Part shown: positions 46,000-59,314 of the stretch, one piece after another
How positions within the stretch are numbered: position 1 is the first letter of the stretch
Layout: each line of letters opens with the position of its first letter
Origin: Oxytricha trifallax
Taxonomy: Eukaryota > Ciliophora > Spirotrichea > Sporadotrichida > Oxytrichidae
Length of the DNA stretch: 64,000 bases
Assembly: GCA_000711775.1 (NCBI GenBank)
Contig: ARYC01000612.1
Span: 1-64,000, forward strand
Reading direction: 5' to 3'
Made by a program: the position numbers and the translations under genes
The notes under the pieces: generated by a model
What the model was told of the DNA's origin: nothing
Database searches by the model: none
What the model saw: only the letters and a program-made list of their open reading frames with translations

Positions 46000-48900
46000 A
46001 ATTTCTCTTCGTTATATTCGAACTACTTCTTTATTACATAAGATACTTTAAACATTCTCTTCACGGGCTTACAGAATTCTTTTTACTCTAGTTTCTTATC
46101 CTATGATCAAGCCAGATTTTATTAGATATTATTTCTATTTAAGTATCATTTCGATTGTCAGCTAGTCGGTTATTGCATATTTATTTAGAGAATCTTGTGA
46201 ATCTTTGCCTGCATTAATAAGTTTGCAGTTATTTTTATAGTTATGGCTAACCATAAATTTTTAGATATTGCAATAATGACTCATACCATAGTTCACAATT
46301 GTTATTCATAATTTATGGCCATTTTCAACACATTCTTAGTCAAGTTTAGTTTCCTTTTTTCTGTATTGCTTTCCCATTTTCATTTATAATATCTGGGATT
46401 TCTTTTTTTATGCAAATTTTAATTTTACTATTCTTATCATATAGATGTATTTTTGAACAAGCTCTTAAATTATTTCACTAGTGTTTGTTTCTTTAAATTA
46501 CGTCGTGTGAAATTTCTAATTAATTTGTTGGATATTTCCCATGAAGTCTTAAAAGCAATTCTCTTGAAACTGCAGGTCCTTGTTTTATCTTCAAAAATTG
46601 TGATGCAACAAAAGGGGTGTACTTGTAAATTAGTAAGGATCTAATTTAAGCGATCATTATAGAGCCATATATCTTTGGATTATTAGACTTTGTTAGTCTC
46701 TAGAAGAATTCTGAATTCTGTTTTAATTTATTATAAGTATTTTTCAGAAACTGCTGGAAGTTTAAGCAAATGTTTAATCGCAGATATTTAGCCTCTTTTA
46801 CTTTATGAATCAACTATTTGAAAAAATATTTTCAAACTTTTTAGCATCACTCAAGAAGACCGCTTTTCTAGTTAAGTTTTAGATTATGGGATTTCACTAT
46901 TTTCCTGAAACATTCCAGTACCTTTTTAATTGCTCCTGATCATCATTTATCAGAAGGTCCTCTGCAAATGCTGTTATTTTACCCTGATTTATTAATGATA
47001 ATAATTTTAGTTGAGAGCATATGATAGCTTGTAGGCAGAGATTTAAAAGATTTGAAGACGGTTTATTTCCTTTGGTCACTCGTCGTTGAGTTTCTATATT
47101 CCTCTTCATATTCAGCTTTTTCGTTATTTTCGCTCTAGGTTCTTCTGCTTAAAATAAACATTAATTTTCTTTCCAGACTTAATTATAAGCCTTTTTTTAA
47201 AGCTACCAATAGGTTCGCTTTACTGCAATAGCTCTTCTTTCTTAATGTATTAATGTGGTACAGTACTCTCATTAGGTTAATATAAGTACTATTGTTTTCT
47301 TTGAATCCATTCTGGTAATTACTAGACGATATTCAAATAGCTTCTATTTTTCAAATTTTTTTTATTAATTAACTTCTCAACTAACTAACTTACTTAATTA
47401 AGAACTTATTACTATGGGTCTGGTGTTAAAAATCTCTTGGTATAAATTGTCTTGGCTCTTGCACAATAGGATTATTCTTCCTTCTTAAATTTATTACGGT
47501 TTTGTTGCTCAGTTGAGCCATCCCGCTATAATATGGCTTACTGTCTTTAAGAACTTTTCTTTTCTTATATTATTTTTATTTCTAGTTAAGTCCATTTGGT
47601 TTATCATTTTGTTAAAATTGCATCCCTTAATGCCCTTTTGACATCGACTATTTCACAAAACTATTTCTTTTCCTGCTCGTCAATCATGACTACTGCTAGT
47701 TGTAGTCCTTGTTCTGTCTTCTCTCCTGTTGATTTTAACAGTTAATTTAAAAAATTCGACTTCTTTTATATTAGTAGTTGCTCATTTTCCCATTTCTACT
47801 TTTTATTTTAGTTTGTCAGTCCTTTTATAGGTTGGGATTATTTTTAACTGTTGGTGATTCTTTTTCGCTAAATAGAAGAATTCCTTTAAGTTGATTCTGT
47901 CTAGGCAGTGTTCTATGACTCTAATAGCATCTCTCTACTAATCCTTGATAACTTGAAACACATTCTTGATATTTCCCACTCTTTAATTTATCGCCCATTT
48001 CGGGGGTTGTTGAAACCTACCCTCTCTATTATGGTGTCTCTCTAATTTGTATTGGAAAAGTCTTGTATAGGTTGATCTTAGTAATCTGCTGTTAATTTTC
48101 TTCCCTCTTATATATAGTCATTACAGCAGAGTTTTCTAAATTCTGATATCAATTTATTAATTTTTTTATTATTGTGTTTAAAAATAGTTTTCCTGGTATT
48201 GAATTCTAATTTTTACAGTACCAGTTTGTGGTTTATTAATCTAAGTCAGCAGGTTCTCAACTCATAGTTTCAGAAAATTAGTCAAGCTAGTTTCCTTTTT
48301 TGTGAGTTCTACTAAAATTGAAATAAATTCTTTAAGTACTTATTTGTTAATTTTTTTGGCTTAATTCTTTATAATGTAAGTTGAAATCTCCCATGACTAT
48401 AATTCTTTGTCTTTAATTTAGCACTTCTGCTTTTGTGATTATATTTTGTATGTCAGTCTATTATATATTCTTTGACTTTTTAGTTAATATAGGAGGATGT
48501 AAACTTTTCTTATATGAATGGGAAGCCTCTCACATAAGTATTGTCCAAGCTATACATTGTAAAAAAAATTCTCGATTACTTTTATATGAAACTTTCAGTT
48601 TTTTATACTTAAACTCCAAAATTGCTTGCAAGTTAGGTTTATTCTATGTTCTTTTTGTTAGTCCGACTAATCTTTGGAATCTTTCGTTTCTACGAGCCCT
48701 ATAAAGTCCGATTGTTTATCTTCTATATCTCTAATTGTCTGGTTCTATTTTAGTTTTAAGTTATTCCTCTAATTTTTTGAAGACATTAATGTAGCTAGAC
48801 TAATTATGCTGAGATTTATCTCTTGTAGTTAATCACAGCCGATATCTCCTCTTGCTCCCTTGAACTACAGGTAATCATTCTTTCTTATTTGCCCACTAAA

Positions 48901-49190
48901 CTTCTCTAATAAATTAATAAAAGTGAAGCAATCGACCATTGTTCAATTAAATACTAAACTAATTTAATGAATTTATATTTCTTTTTTTAGACTTAGACAT
49001 AGATTATTTGGTTGTTTGATTGCTTATTACTTTGGCCTCTCATTAAACAACCAATGCAGTCTTTAAAAGATGTTTAGTTGTTCGATTTTTGATGGATCCT
49101 ATTTTTTCCATGAACACTGGCGGTCTTCTTTGTCTTGCTGGTTGTTGAGGCTTTGTCTCCATCTAGTCCCTGCTCTTTTCCATTTCCTTT
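46000..49190 (-). mobile_element. LINE relic, nearly full-length ORF2 (endonuclease and reverse transcriptase)
   Basis: Reading leftwards: a Lys/Arg/Gln-rich start near 49190, endonuclease block IVMGDFNLHYKE (GDFN at 48380-48391), then a long charged region, NTRPIVISSQLSKLVEKLIN (RT, near 47430-47370), QRRVTKGNKPSSNLLNLCLQ (fingers/palm, near 47090-47030) and ITAFAEDLLINDDQEQL (46985-46935), where FAED takes the place of the usual YADD. A further 900 bp of C-terminal region runs to about 46000. TAA/TAG are Gln. Order and spacing are normal for an APE-type LINE, so little has been deleted, but frames change and TGA occur. No 3' hairpin or simple tail like that of the 8-kb LINE was found, so it is a different family or has lost its end. 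Confidence 0.7.
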
Positions 49191-49232
49191 TTAATTTAAC
49201 TTTTTATTAAAATTAAATAATGATTTTATATA

Positions 49233-49642
49233 TTGTAGGAATACATTCGATTTGGGAAAATGAATTAAAAATAATTAATTAATTAAATTCGTGGCAGTTA
49301 ACATTATCGAAACCTTTACTATATGGTAGTTATTCGATTAAGAATTTAAAATTAGCTGGAATTTACTTTTGGCGGTACCCCTCTATCGCATCCCTGAAGC
49401 GAAATAACAAGACTTTAATTTTGGCATATAAATCAACTAAACAAATCACTAAAAATTAAAGTCGTGTTTTCTCGGTTTGGGATGCGATAGAGAGGTACCG
49501 CCAAAAGTAAATTCCAGCTAATTTTAAATTCTTAATCGAATAAATACCATTTAGCAAATGTTTCGAGAATGTTAACTGCCACGAATTAAATTAATTAATT
49601 TTTTTAAAAATTTATTTTCCCAAATTGAATGTATTCCTACAA
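49233..49642. mobile_element. palindromic MITE, copy E (subfamily 2)
   Basis: 410 bp, ends TTGTAGGAATACATTCG and GAATGTATTCCTACAA, TA on both sides, subfamily-2 centre (TTGGCATATAAATCAACTAA then CAAATCACT). It lies immediately upstream of the minus-strand LINE. Arms pair almost throughout; the right arm has drifted in the GAGCGAGATAAC region (reads TTTTCTCGGTTTGGG). Confidence 0.85.
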
Positions 49643-49659
49643 TAATATCTTAAAAGTTG

Positions 49660-52600
49660 TAGCTATCTCTAAAAATGTCAACCTGAATTTTCAATTCACA
49701 AAAATTCATAACATTTAAATTATTAATTTAAATTAAAGATTATTATAATTCTCATCATTTAGAATAAATCAAATATTTTAATTTTTTACAAATAAATATT
49801 ATATTATTATGTATTTATATTATTTTGAATTTTGAAATTTTTATAATATGTAATATAATATTTTTACTATTCAAACATTTATTGCATAAATTATTGCTAA
49901 TAAATATTTAATATATTTTAAAAATATTTAATAAAGTTTGATAACTATAATTTTATAAGGTGTTAATGATTTTATTTAAAATTATTGATCCATTTTTTAC
50001 TAAAGTTAACCAGGACGTAAAGAATAAGTAAACAATTAATTTTAATTAAATAAAAATTAGATATTAATTTATTGAGGGATAATTTAGAAATAATTATTTT
50101 TAGGCATTTATTTAAATATAAAATTATGACCGTCTATTTATTTAAAATTTGACATTTTAGCAATTTAATTACTATATTAATATTCATGAAAAAATATATC
50201 TAAATATATTTTTTATAAATTAATGTGTAATATACCAATTCTTAAGCAATATCTAATATATCAATAAAAATAATATTAATATGATTTAAATATATTTAAA
50301 ATTTATTATACAAGGAATTAATTAGAAATATAGAATTAAAAATAAGATGAAATTATAAAAATATATAATTTAATAATAAAAATGAATATTGAATATAAAA
50401 ATAATAAAATTCATTGATATTATAAGCTTAATGATGAATTCATATATGATAACTAAAAGAATAATCAAAAATAAAAAATATATTAAAAGCATAAAGTAAG
50501 AATAAAAATGCAAGAACATATAATTTTAATAATAAAGCAAAATAATTAAATTAATTTAAAAAAAAACTAAACAAATTTAAAAAAGTTAAAATGAGTCGAT
50601 TACAAATTTTAAAGATTGCAACAATTTAAAACAAAACATATGAAATTTTTATTTATAAACTATAATATAATTTAAAAATAAATAAAAACATAAAATTAAA
50701 CTGAGTTTTATATTTATTTGATTAATTCGTTAGGATAATTAATTAATTAGCTTGTATATATTATCTTTAAAAACAAAGATTAAATTTACTAATATCTTAT
50801 AAATGCTGAAAAAATGTTGGTCCATATGAGTAATAATTAAGCGCTTTTATAGATAATTTTCAATATAAATGGCAAATTTTTACTGTAAATAACATATCCA
50901 GTTTTGACTTAATTACTTATAAATAAAGCAATTATTTCTTATTTATTATGTTTAACTAGCTAATACAGAGTTTAATAAAGAACATTTTTTAATTTGAAAA
51001 TTTTAGAGCTTAACATCTTAATTGTAAATTTGAATACAAATTAAAACAGGAAAATTAGGATCATTTTTTAAGTGTAAATATAAAGAATTTGTTATAATTT
51101 TTCACATAAATCCAATAAATTTTTATTTTTAAAAGCAGCAATAAATGATAATTAAAAATATTTTTGAAGATAACTCAAATTGTTATAAGTTTTTTATTTA
51201 AATACGATTAAATCAAAGAGCCAACTATTTTTATTTAAAAAAACTTTCTTAAAAAACAAAATTCTTATATTTAAGAAATAAATTAATAAGAATACTATAA
51301 AGCTAATTAGAGAATTCTATTCATTATAATGTTATGATGTTATTATAATTTAGAACTTCAATTTACAATTAAATTAATCTTTTTGTTGAAATAAAATGTT
51401 AATTTCTTTAAATATCAATATTTAAGAAATCATATTGTAAATGGATTATTTATTTATTTATTTATTAATTAATTAATTAATATAATGAAATTTCTTATTT
51501 TCTATAATTGATCTTATTTATATCTTTTTAAATGAGTTATTTTAAATTTGAGGTATTAGTCTCAGATATAAAAGTATTAAATAATAAATTAGATTTTAGA
51601 TTTTTTATATATAATTTTAGTTATATAATACATGAAAATGAGTCATAAAGAGATTTATGACAAACACTTAAATGAGTTATGAAATTAAATTTTTAGAAAT
51701 TTACAAGCAAATCTTTTTAATTTCAAATAAATGAAAACATAATCTAATTATTATTTCCTACTTAGTGTGATATTTTACGATTTAATAAATTAATCTAATC
51801 AAGATTTAGTTAATATAGAGTAAATTTTTAAGATTTTATTTTATTATATTTTATTAAGTAAGTTAGAATTTATTTGACTTAGTTAAAAATTGTTATACTT
51901 TGTTATAGTTCTTAAATCCATAAAAATTACGATTAAATAAATAATTATTAATGAGATTGCATTTATATTTAAACATAACTGATTAATTTATGCTATACCT
52001 TTAAATAATGATTATTAGATTTTGGGGTTTAAGTTAATTTTAAAACAAAGTAGAAGAAAGTATAAGAAAAGTGATTCAGTATATATTTACTTAACATGAA
52101 TAGATATGAATATTAAAAATATACTTCACAAAACTCCTAATAATAATCATGTTCTATCACTAAATTATTCCCAAACCCACATCATCTTCTTCCCTAGATT
52201 GAAACTTTTATTATGCCTTTTAAAGGGCTTAATGTTTAAAATAAACCTATTTTATTATAGTTCCTTTAAGATAGTATAATAAATTATAAGCAAATTCATA
52301 CCTCAATTTATACATTTAAATTGCTGCAGATATCTTAAATTTGAATTACTTAAAGATGGGAAGGAAATAAGGTTTAATTAAAAAATCCATCTTCACATTA
52401 GCAGCCTGTAGCACTTGTCATGAATACCGTAATCTTCGATTTAATGTTTTGAAGTCAAACAAAATTAAAATCTATGTTATTTAAATTTGATTTTTTTATA
52501 TTATCTCTAATTTAAATTTGCTTTTGAGTTGTATTCAATATTATTCTTAATATTAACAAATTTTAATATTACGTCTTAAATTTTTTAACAATTTAACAAT

Positions 52601-53735
52601 TTCAGAGAGTAAATAAAATCTTGGACATGGTCGATTTTTCTATTATTTATTTCATTATGTTATTCTATTTTTATTTATATTTATATTTATTATTTTTCTA
52701 AAAAATTTCATTTCTTTATTTCATACCTTTATAACCTAATCTTTAAATTAATTCAGACTTTTCTAAATAAATTATTCAAAGATTAATGAATTCTAATTAT
52801 TCTTTATAATATAGATACTATAGGATAAAGATATATTATATTTAAATGAAATTAACCTACATTTTGTTTTTCTTGATTTTATCACAAATTATTTAATTAA
52901 TAATAATGATTAATTTTCTATTTTTATTAATTTGGAATTTGAATTGCTTAAGAAAAATCACGAAAAATGATAGATGAAATAAAATAACTTAAAATAAGTT
53001 GCCAATTATTAAATAATTGAATTTCTTAATTTAACTATAATATTGATTTAGTATTTTATACGACTCAAAATTTATTTTTAATAATTTATGATATTAATAA
53101 AAGACAAAAATTGTGAAAATTATTTGAAACATTGTTTTTAAAATTGGTAAATAAATGTATAAAAAATTAGAGTTTTTTTGCAAAGAGTTTTTTATGAAAT
53201 GAATTTGTTTTAAGTAAAAAAAAAAGGTTCAAAAATTTTGGTTCTGGAATAGTTATAAACAGAGTTTGTTAAATTTAGTTTGTTTTTTTATTTATTTGTA
53301 TAATTTTGAAATTTTGAAAAATTATGATTGATAAATATATATAGTAAAAACTAATGTTATAAATTACTAATATCTCATTTAAGTTAAGTCTATTGTGTAG
53401 ATAAACTAGAGTAACATTGGAATAATGTGAATTCTTTATTTATTCTTAATAAGTACAATTATTTTGCCTATTTATTATAATTTCATCGAGATCTAATTTA
53501 TTTTTATAATAATTTAATTAAAATTCGAAATTTCATTATAATTATTAATTTTAAGCCTTATAAATAATTAAAAGCTTCCATCGAAGCAATAGTTTAGGAT
53601 ATTTGGGATTAGCTAAAAAATGCCATACAAAAAATATTAATGAACAAGATATTTATTTTTGAAGAGCTAATCTTACTAAGTTTTTATTAATTTTAATTAA
53701 TTGACAAAAATAACCCTTTATTACTTTATTATAAG
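49660..53735. other. 4-kb AT desert without genes
   Basis: The longest stretch of near-pure A/T sequence in the window, with a TTTA then TTAA simple repeat at about 51446-51482. No coding frame, repeat arm or structure could be supported. A slightly more mixed patch at 52140-52440 has no convincing frame. Confidence 0.5.
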
Positions 53736-53739
53736 CCTC

Positions 53740-54060
53740 TAAAGGTGAGATGATGTCATCAAGTCTCTGGTTAATTACTTCAAAGACTTCCAGTCTTACA
53801 AATTTCTAATTTAAATATACAGATTGCATGCAAACTTCAAGTAAAAGCAGAACTATCCTATTTAAAATCATCTACCTACACCAGCATCAGGAGCTCTTAC
53901 AATTTTAGAAGGGTTTTTGTTAACGATTAAGGAGAGGCGGCATCACATTGGTTTACAAACCAGGCAAATATAGCATGATAATGTTAAAGAAAGGAAATTG
54001 GTAGCTGTTGTATTATAGATCACAACGTGAATGATAAAGTCAAGAAAATCACTTTAATTT
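53740..54060 (+). pseudogene. beta-helix-like secreted protein fragment
   Basis: Plus-strand pieces PTPASGALTILEGFLLTIKE (near 53878-53938) and, overlapping it in another frame, VNDQGEAASHWFTNQANIAQ (from 53920). The S-G-A-L-x-[IA]-L-E pattern matches YLGGTLTALEYASLKI at 25985, so this is a stray repeat of the same kind. AT-rich DNA surrounds it. Confidence 0.3.
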
Positions 54061-54064
54061 TAAG

Positions 54065-55635
54065 CGAGCGATACAAATAATCAAAATCAAGGAAATATAA
54101 TTTATTGAAAAGTATTGAATCATTTATAAAGGAAGGCAAATAAATTCAAATAATTGAAATAACTGACTGAAACAAAATTATAAAATAATCTAAATAGCTA
54201 TAAGAGTTAATAAATAATCCTAAATGTTTCTTTTCCAAAGAATGCTATAGTTTAGTGAGGTAGAAATGCTTCAATTTATCTCGTTAATTAATTTCCTTAT
54301 TTAAATAAAAATATTTTAAACATATATTTTATTGAAAAAATATTATTAAAAACTTGGAAAAAACGCTTTGATTTCAAAAGAATTTGTGATATTGGGTTTT
54401 TTTCGTCTCAAGGCATTTGCGATCAGTTAGATTTAGATTATTATATTTTATTAAAAGATTGTTTGTGCAAAAGATAATTATAGCCTAAGACGTCAAATAG
54501 TTTCAAAGTTCATTCTAGTTAATATGGGAAAACATAAAAATAAAAAGATTGGGCATTAATAGCAGTTTTAAAACATTAAAATTGTTTAAGAAATTGGTTA
54601 TAATTAGAGTTATATAGTGATAATATATTACAATAAAATATAACAATGTTTATAGCTGAATTTACTAAATATAAACAATGATTTATAAATTACTTTAAGT
54701 TGATTTTCGAAATATCTTCTTCTTATATAAACTTTCAAAATCCTTAATTATGAATTTAACATTTTATATTCTATCTTTGTAGATGAGTATCAAGTCCGAA
54801 TGATGGTGCATTTTAATTATTAATAATCATAATTGAAATATAAATCTTTTAGATCCTTGACTTTTAATTAGTCCAGTTTATTTTTGAAGATATATATATA
54901 TATATAATATATTAAATAACAAGGAAAATCTAGTTGTAAATGAAAAATAATGAATATGCAATTCATGTGTGGGTTGACAAGAGAACCTACATTAACTTTT
55001 TAGCAAGAATTTTTCCTTTTAGGATGATAATAAACTAATAACTAACACAATTCTGAAAATTGATTATTTTTAACATAATAATTTCCAATTAAAAGTAATA
55101 AATAGATATTGCATGATGTCTTTGGTTGTTAATAGAAAGGATAGACTACCATTTTACATATTATTTATTAATGATATACATATAATTAATTGTCAATTTT
55201 AAATAAGAGTTTTATTGATAAATAGGAGATAATAAATGAATTTTTGCTCTCTTTTTCAATCTCTGCAAATTCTTATTAAATATTTTTAATGCTCTTTTAA
55301 TAATAATATATTAAAAAATTATCTAAGTTTCCTTAAACTAATGTAAAATTAACGGTGACTTTGTTTGACATAAAACTACTCTTATTGCTTAAGTATATTT
55401 ACTGTCATGATTTATCAGTTAAATTTCTGAGAACTGCCAATTAAAAATATTTTGTTATAAATGGATTAGTATATATTTAAAAGAATTATTTACTGAAAAA
55501 AATGAGAATTATTAAATATAAATACATAAAATAAAAATGAAATAATTCAAATATAGTAACATTAAATGTTGGGCGCAAATACTTATGTTCTGATACAATC
55601 ATTAAGATCCTTAAAAAGCTTAATTCACCTTTTTA
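54065..55635. other. no gene seen
   Basis: AT-rich, with a TA dinucleotide run near 54890-54907. The left end of TBE-like copy b must lie in or just after this stretch, but no terminal repeat was recognised. Confidence 0.4.
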
Positions 55636-55639
55636 CTTA

Positions 55640-56729
55640 TAAATAAATTGGGCAAATATTTGGTTTTGCCAAAATTAGATTCGAAAAATTTGCATCAATC
55701 ATGAGATCAAGTTTAAAAAGAGTTAAAAGTATAAATAAAGAACTTAAATTTATCAATAGATCACTTAAGCTATTTACTAAATAAAAAAGTTTTACTGATC
55801 TAAAATTAAACTCCATAGCGGATTGAGCTAAAATTTTCCATAGCAAATTTTCTGATAAAAAAATCTAGACATCGAGTTTAAGAAAACTTTATCATTTTAA
55901 TGGAGAGAAATATAAATAGGCGAAGTCAGCTTATAAGCTTACAAATTCAAAAATATCTTAAATTAAAGTATAATAGCTTCAGCAACACACTTTGATAATT
56001 TAAGCTTATTATCAATGGGAGATTTTAGTCTACTTAGATGAAATAATTTTTAATCCCCATGCTATATCTATGAGATCTTGGGCTGGTCCTTACACTAATC
56101 AAAAAGTACTAAAAGAGGGTATTAATATTTCTACGTTAGCTTCATTAGTATTTATTTTAATAAGGACGATTAGGATTTGTTATAAAGGATAAATCAATCA
56201 AATTCCAGATTTAATGTTAAGACTAGAAATCATTAAACCTTAATTAAGGGCAAGAAAAATGTAATTTTCATAAATAATTTGCGTGATCATCATAACAGGG
56301 CCATCAAACAAAAAATAATTGATAATGGATGGAGGTTTATATTTAATTCATCCTATTCTTCATAGTTCAATTGCATTGAAGAACTATTTTAAATAGTAAA
56401 ATATTCCTATAAGAAGAACGTAAATGAAAGCAATTTTAAATTTTCAAACAAGGACCACTATTAAATAGTAAGGAGCTTAATTCTGATAATTAAGTAAGAA
56501 GACTGTGCAAAAACAGAAAAGACACATAAATAAAATGCAAAGTTTAGTTGCTTTTTTAGAAAAAGTATGATTTAGTATTCATTTTATTTTAAGTAACTTA
56601 TTAATAAACATAAAAAATAAAAAATATTTTGTTTCTAAGTAGTCAAATTTATGTTTTTTGGCTCTTGTCCTTCTTTGTGCTCTTCTAAACTTTAATATGA
56701 TTTAGTTCCCAATATAATTAGAGTATGAA
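55640..56729 (+). pseudogene. TBE 42-kDa-like Tc1/mariner transposase, copy b
   Basis: Helix-turn-helix region IFHSKFSDKKIQTSSLRKLY (about 55830-55890), first catalytic block VYLDEIIFNPHAISMRSWAG (D at 56037-56039), then in another frame VIFINNLRDHHNRAIKQKII (second D position, here N), and FNSSYSSQFNCIEELFQIVK (third position; E at 56378-56380, the NPIE motif having become NCIE). The C-terminal tail is Lys/Asn-rich and runs to TGA near 56727-56729. At least one frame change lies between the first and second catalytic blocks, an in-frame TGA precedes the HTH (after S-I-A-D), and the second Asp is replaced, so the copy is dead. Confidence 0.7.
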
Positions 56730-56738
56730 AAAGATATT

Positions 56739-57176
56739 TCATTCAATTTTCTTTTTCTTAGTGAGAGTGCTCGACTTTTTCGCTCTATAATTAACTTATT
56801 AAGAATGTTTAATTTAGTTGAGATAGTTGGATTTTTTTAATAGAAGCTCCAAAAACTCATAGCTGATGAGAATTTAATTTTAGGTTGATGTTTGTGTCCA
56901 CACAACTCTTATTTACTATTGATCATGAACCAACCTTTACAGATACTCATTCCTAAGCGTTCCTAAAATGCAAAGGATATAATTGCGATCAGGCAGCTCA
57001 TCGTCATCTCCGTAAATATTTAAGTACCTTACTAGGTCCTCATCTACTTTGAAATGCTCCCATATAGGCTTCAAGTTTAATTCAGGAAATTATAAAACGT
57101 TAATCCAAGGTACTTTATTTGACTTAATTAGTACTTTGTCCCTTTTAGAACATCTCTTATAAATCCCATTGTTCAT
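56739..57176 (-). CDS. TBE 22-kDa-like basic protein, copy b (intact frame)
   Basis: ATG 57174-57176 to TGA 56739-56741, 145 codons, with ten or so in-frame TAA/TAG and no TGA: the clearest evidence in the window for the TAA/TAG = Gln code. It reads MNNGIYKRCSKRDKVLIKSN, VPWINVLQFPELNLKPIWEH, DEDLVRYLNIYGDDDELPDR, NYILCILGTLRNEYLQRLV, and ends in a Lys-rich tail (KKSSTLTKKKKIE). It shares the R-N-[FY]-I...L-G-T-L-[KR]-x-E-Y-L core with 40608-41042. The frame upstream of the ATG is open for about ten more codons. It has remained undamaged although the transposase beside it is dead. Confidence 0.7.
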
Positions 57177-57179
57177 TTT

Positions 57180-58025
57180 TTATTAGGAGGCATGAACATA
57201 TTGCCTATATTCAATTAAAAGTTTTATACTTACATTGAAATTTGAAATAGTTATACTAGTCAACTTTACTTCTCAGTTGACCTTCTAATTACCTGAATGG
57301 GATTTTTGTGATTTAAGTCCTGTTTTTATTCATTTACGTTTTTTCCATAATTTATTGATTAATTACAGTTTTAATTTGTCGCATTTGTTAATTTTCATAT
57401 TTCTTAAAGAAAGACTTATTCTCAATCTAATAGCTTTAATATATTGACTGCAAGGTAGCTTATGTAGCAAATAGCATTTGTTGTAATTCTCTTAGAATAT
57501 TGCTCTAGTTGCTAAGATTAGTTATTCGAAATTTTTTATTTATTGTAATCATGTACACATTTCAGCACAAATTTTCAATTTAAGTTCCCCTTTAAAACGT
57601 GAATGTCCTTAGGTAGTCCCCAGAGACATTTGAGAGGGGTTTTGGGGTTTTAAATGTTGATTTTCTTGGTTGGTTTTAAAGATAAAATTTGGTACTTAAA
57701 ATTGAGTTATATTTATTTGAGATAATTTGAGTTCACTTTTATGCTTAGTATTTACTATATATATAACTTATTTACTATTAAGGATAAAGATTTAAAATTA
57801 AATTGTGACTATTAATAGTTTTATTAACAAAGCCTATTTGATTTCTAATCTCAATAAAACGCAATAAAAAAAGCTTGGATTCTTCATCATTGAGCAGCTT
57901 AAATTAAAATGATAATTACTCATCTTCTTTTATTCGAAATTTCAAGTTGCGCTTAAGAAGAGAGTAAGATACTAAATTTTTAACTTTGCATTTTAGTTAG
58001 CTTTGATCAATCAAAGTAAGGTTAG
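57180..58025. other. no separate gene seen
   Basis: Spacer inside TBE-like copy b between the small gene and the zinc-finger/kinase-like gene; mixed AT-rich DNA. A G-rich patch near 57600-57650 has no assigned role. Confidence 0.35.
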
Positions 58026-58029
58026 AATT

Positions 58030-59314
58030 TTTTAAGGAAAATGAAATTTGACTAGAAAATAATACACCAGACCTATGAAGACTCATTCTAGAAAGTAAGG
58101 GAGGTTTTTCCATTTGAAGCAAAAGGGAGGATACGCATGTAAAGTTTGTCTAAAGAATTTCAATGGTATATACCCAACTGCATAACTTAAGAGGCGCCTA
58201 ATCTTTCATTTGGAAACTGATCTTTGTGAGGCAGTGTATCCTCCATTCGTAAATAACAAGTTCTTAAACATTAAATTTTTATTAATATGTAGTCTAGTCG
58301 TTATAAAACTTGGATCATAAACAAGCCAAAATTAAGTAATAGTGAAGATCACAATGTTAAACCGATGGGGCACTCAATTAAAATGAGGAACTTAAATTTA
58401 ACCCCTTTACTATTGAAGATTCAAATGAGGGCAACTCTAGATAAAATTCATTAAGTTCTTAATGGTAAGAGTTGATTGATAATTAACTTCAAGATTAAAG
58501 CATCTCAAGAAAACATTAAAACTTTGAAGAAATAATCAAGCAGAAAATCAAATAGAATGGGTATCTTATTGAATCAATTGAATATCTGGTTAATAAATGA
58601 CCTTGTCTCACATATAACTACTTAGCTAGACACCAAATTAGCATCTTAAAATAAGACTCACTCAATCGTGATAGAGTTTAAATAGACATTACCTGGCTAC
58701 TAAATTTAAAGGAACACAATAACAAACAACTAAACTCCAGTACCAACATTTATTTTAGCCCTACTTATTTTCTAATTTGGCTTAAAAATTATTATTTTAA
58801 CTTGGGTGATCTACTGAATCTCAAGCATCGTAGACCAGTTACATGGAGGTGCATAGCAAGTGCGGCTATAGCAATGGCCAAGCTTAATGATTAAAATGTT
58901 GTACACCTCTACTTAAAACCTCAGAACATCTAAATCAATCTTAATGATACCTCATATCGCACGATCAGCAACTTTTCGAGAGTACAAGTTTAAGGAACCA
59001 TAACAATATAAACTGACTCAAACTCATGTCCCTATATCAATTAGGCAAATTACATGGTATCGATAAAAGCAGAGCCTTATAGAGATAATTACTCACTCCT
59101 TGTCATGATAGTTCATCATTTAGCTGTAGAGAAGTTTCAAGAGGTTATTGATAACCTGAAATCAGTATCTCAATTCGCAAAAAAGCAAATTTATTCAGGG
59201 ACTATGGAAATTTTTAAAGAGATATTAAATGTTTTGATAAAAGGAGACACAAATTAAATTCCAACTTCAACCTAAACTAACATTTTATAAAATCACATAA
59301 TTAATAGATTTTGA
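58030..59314 (+). pseudogene. TBE 57-kDa-like zinc-finger/kinase-like protein, copy b
   Basis: A finger-like motif YACKVCLKNFNGIYPTAQLK then RRLIFHLETDLCEAV (58132-58240; C-x2-C, H, C) lies in a first frame. The kinase-like part occupies an open frame from about 58602 to TGA 59312-59314: GDLLNLKHRRPVTWRCIASA, AIAMAKLNDQNVVHLYLKPQ (catalytic loop, HLY where HRD is usual, 58904-58912), TISNFSRVQV (NFS in the place of DFG, 58970-58978), INQANYMVSIKAEPYRDNYS (the APE-like segment). It matches copy a in order. Two or more frame changes or TGA separate the finger from the kinase part. With neither HRD Asp nor DFG Asp this copy could not be an active kinase. Confidence 0.65.

Noticed and set aside
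48435-48704. 89-codon plus-strand frame
   Set aside because: It lies antisense to the minus-strand LINE endonuclease region.
55637-55846. 69-codon minus-strand frame
   Set aside because: It lies antisense to the transposase N-terminal region of TBE-like copy b.
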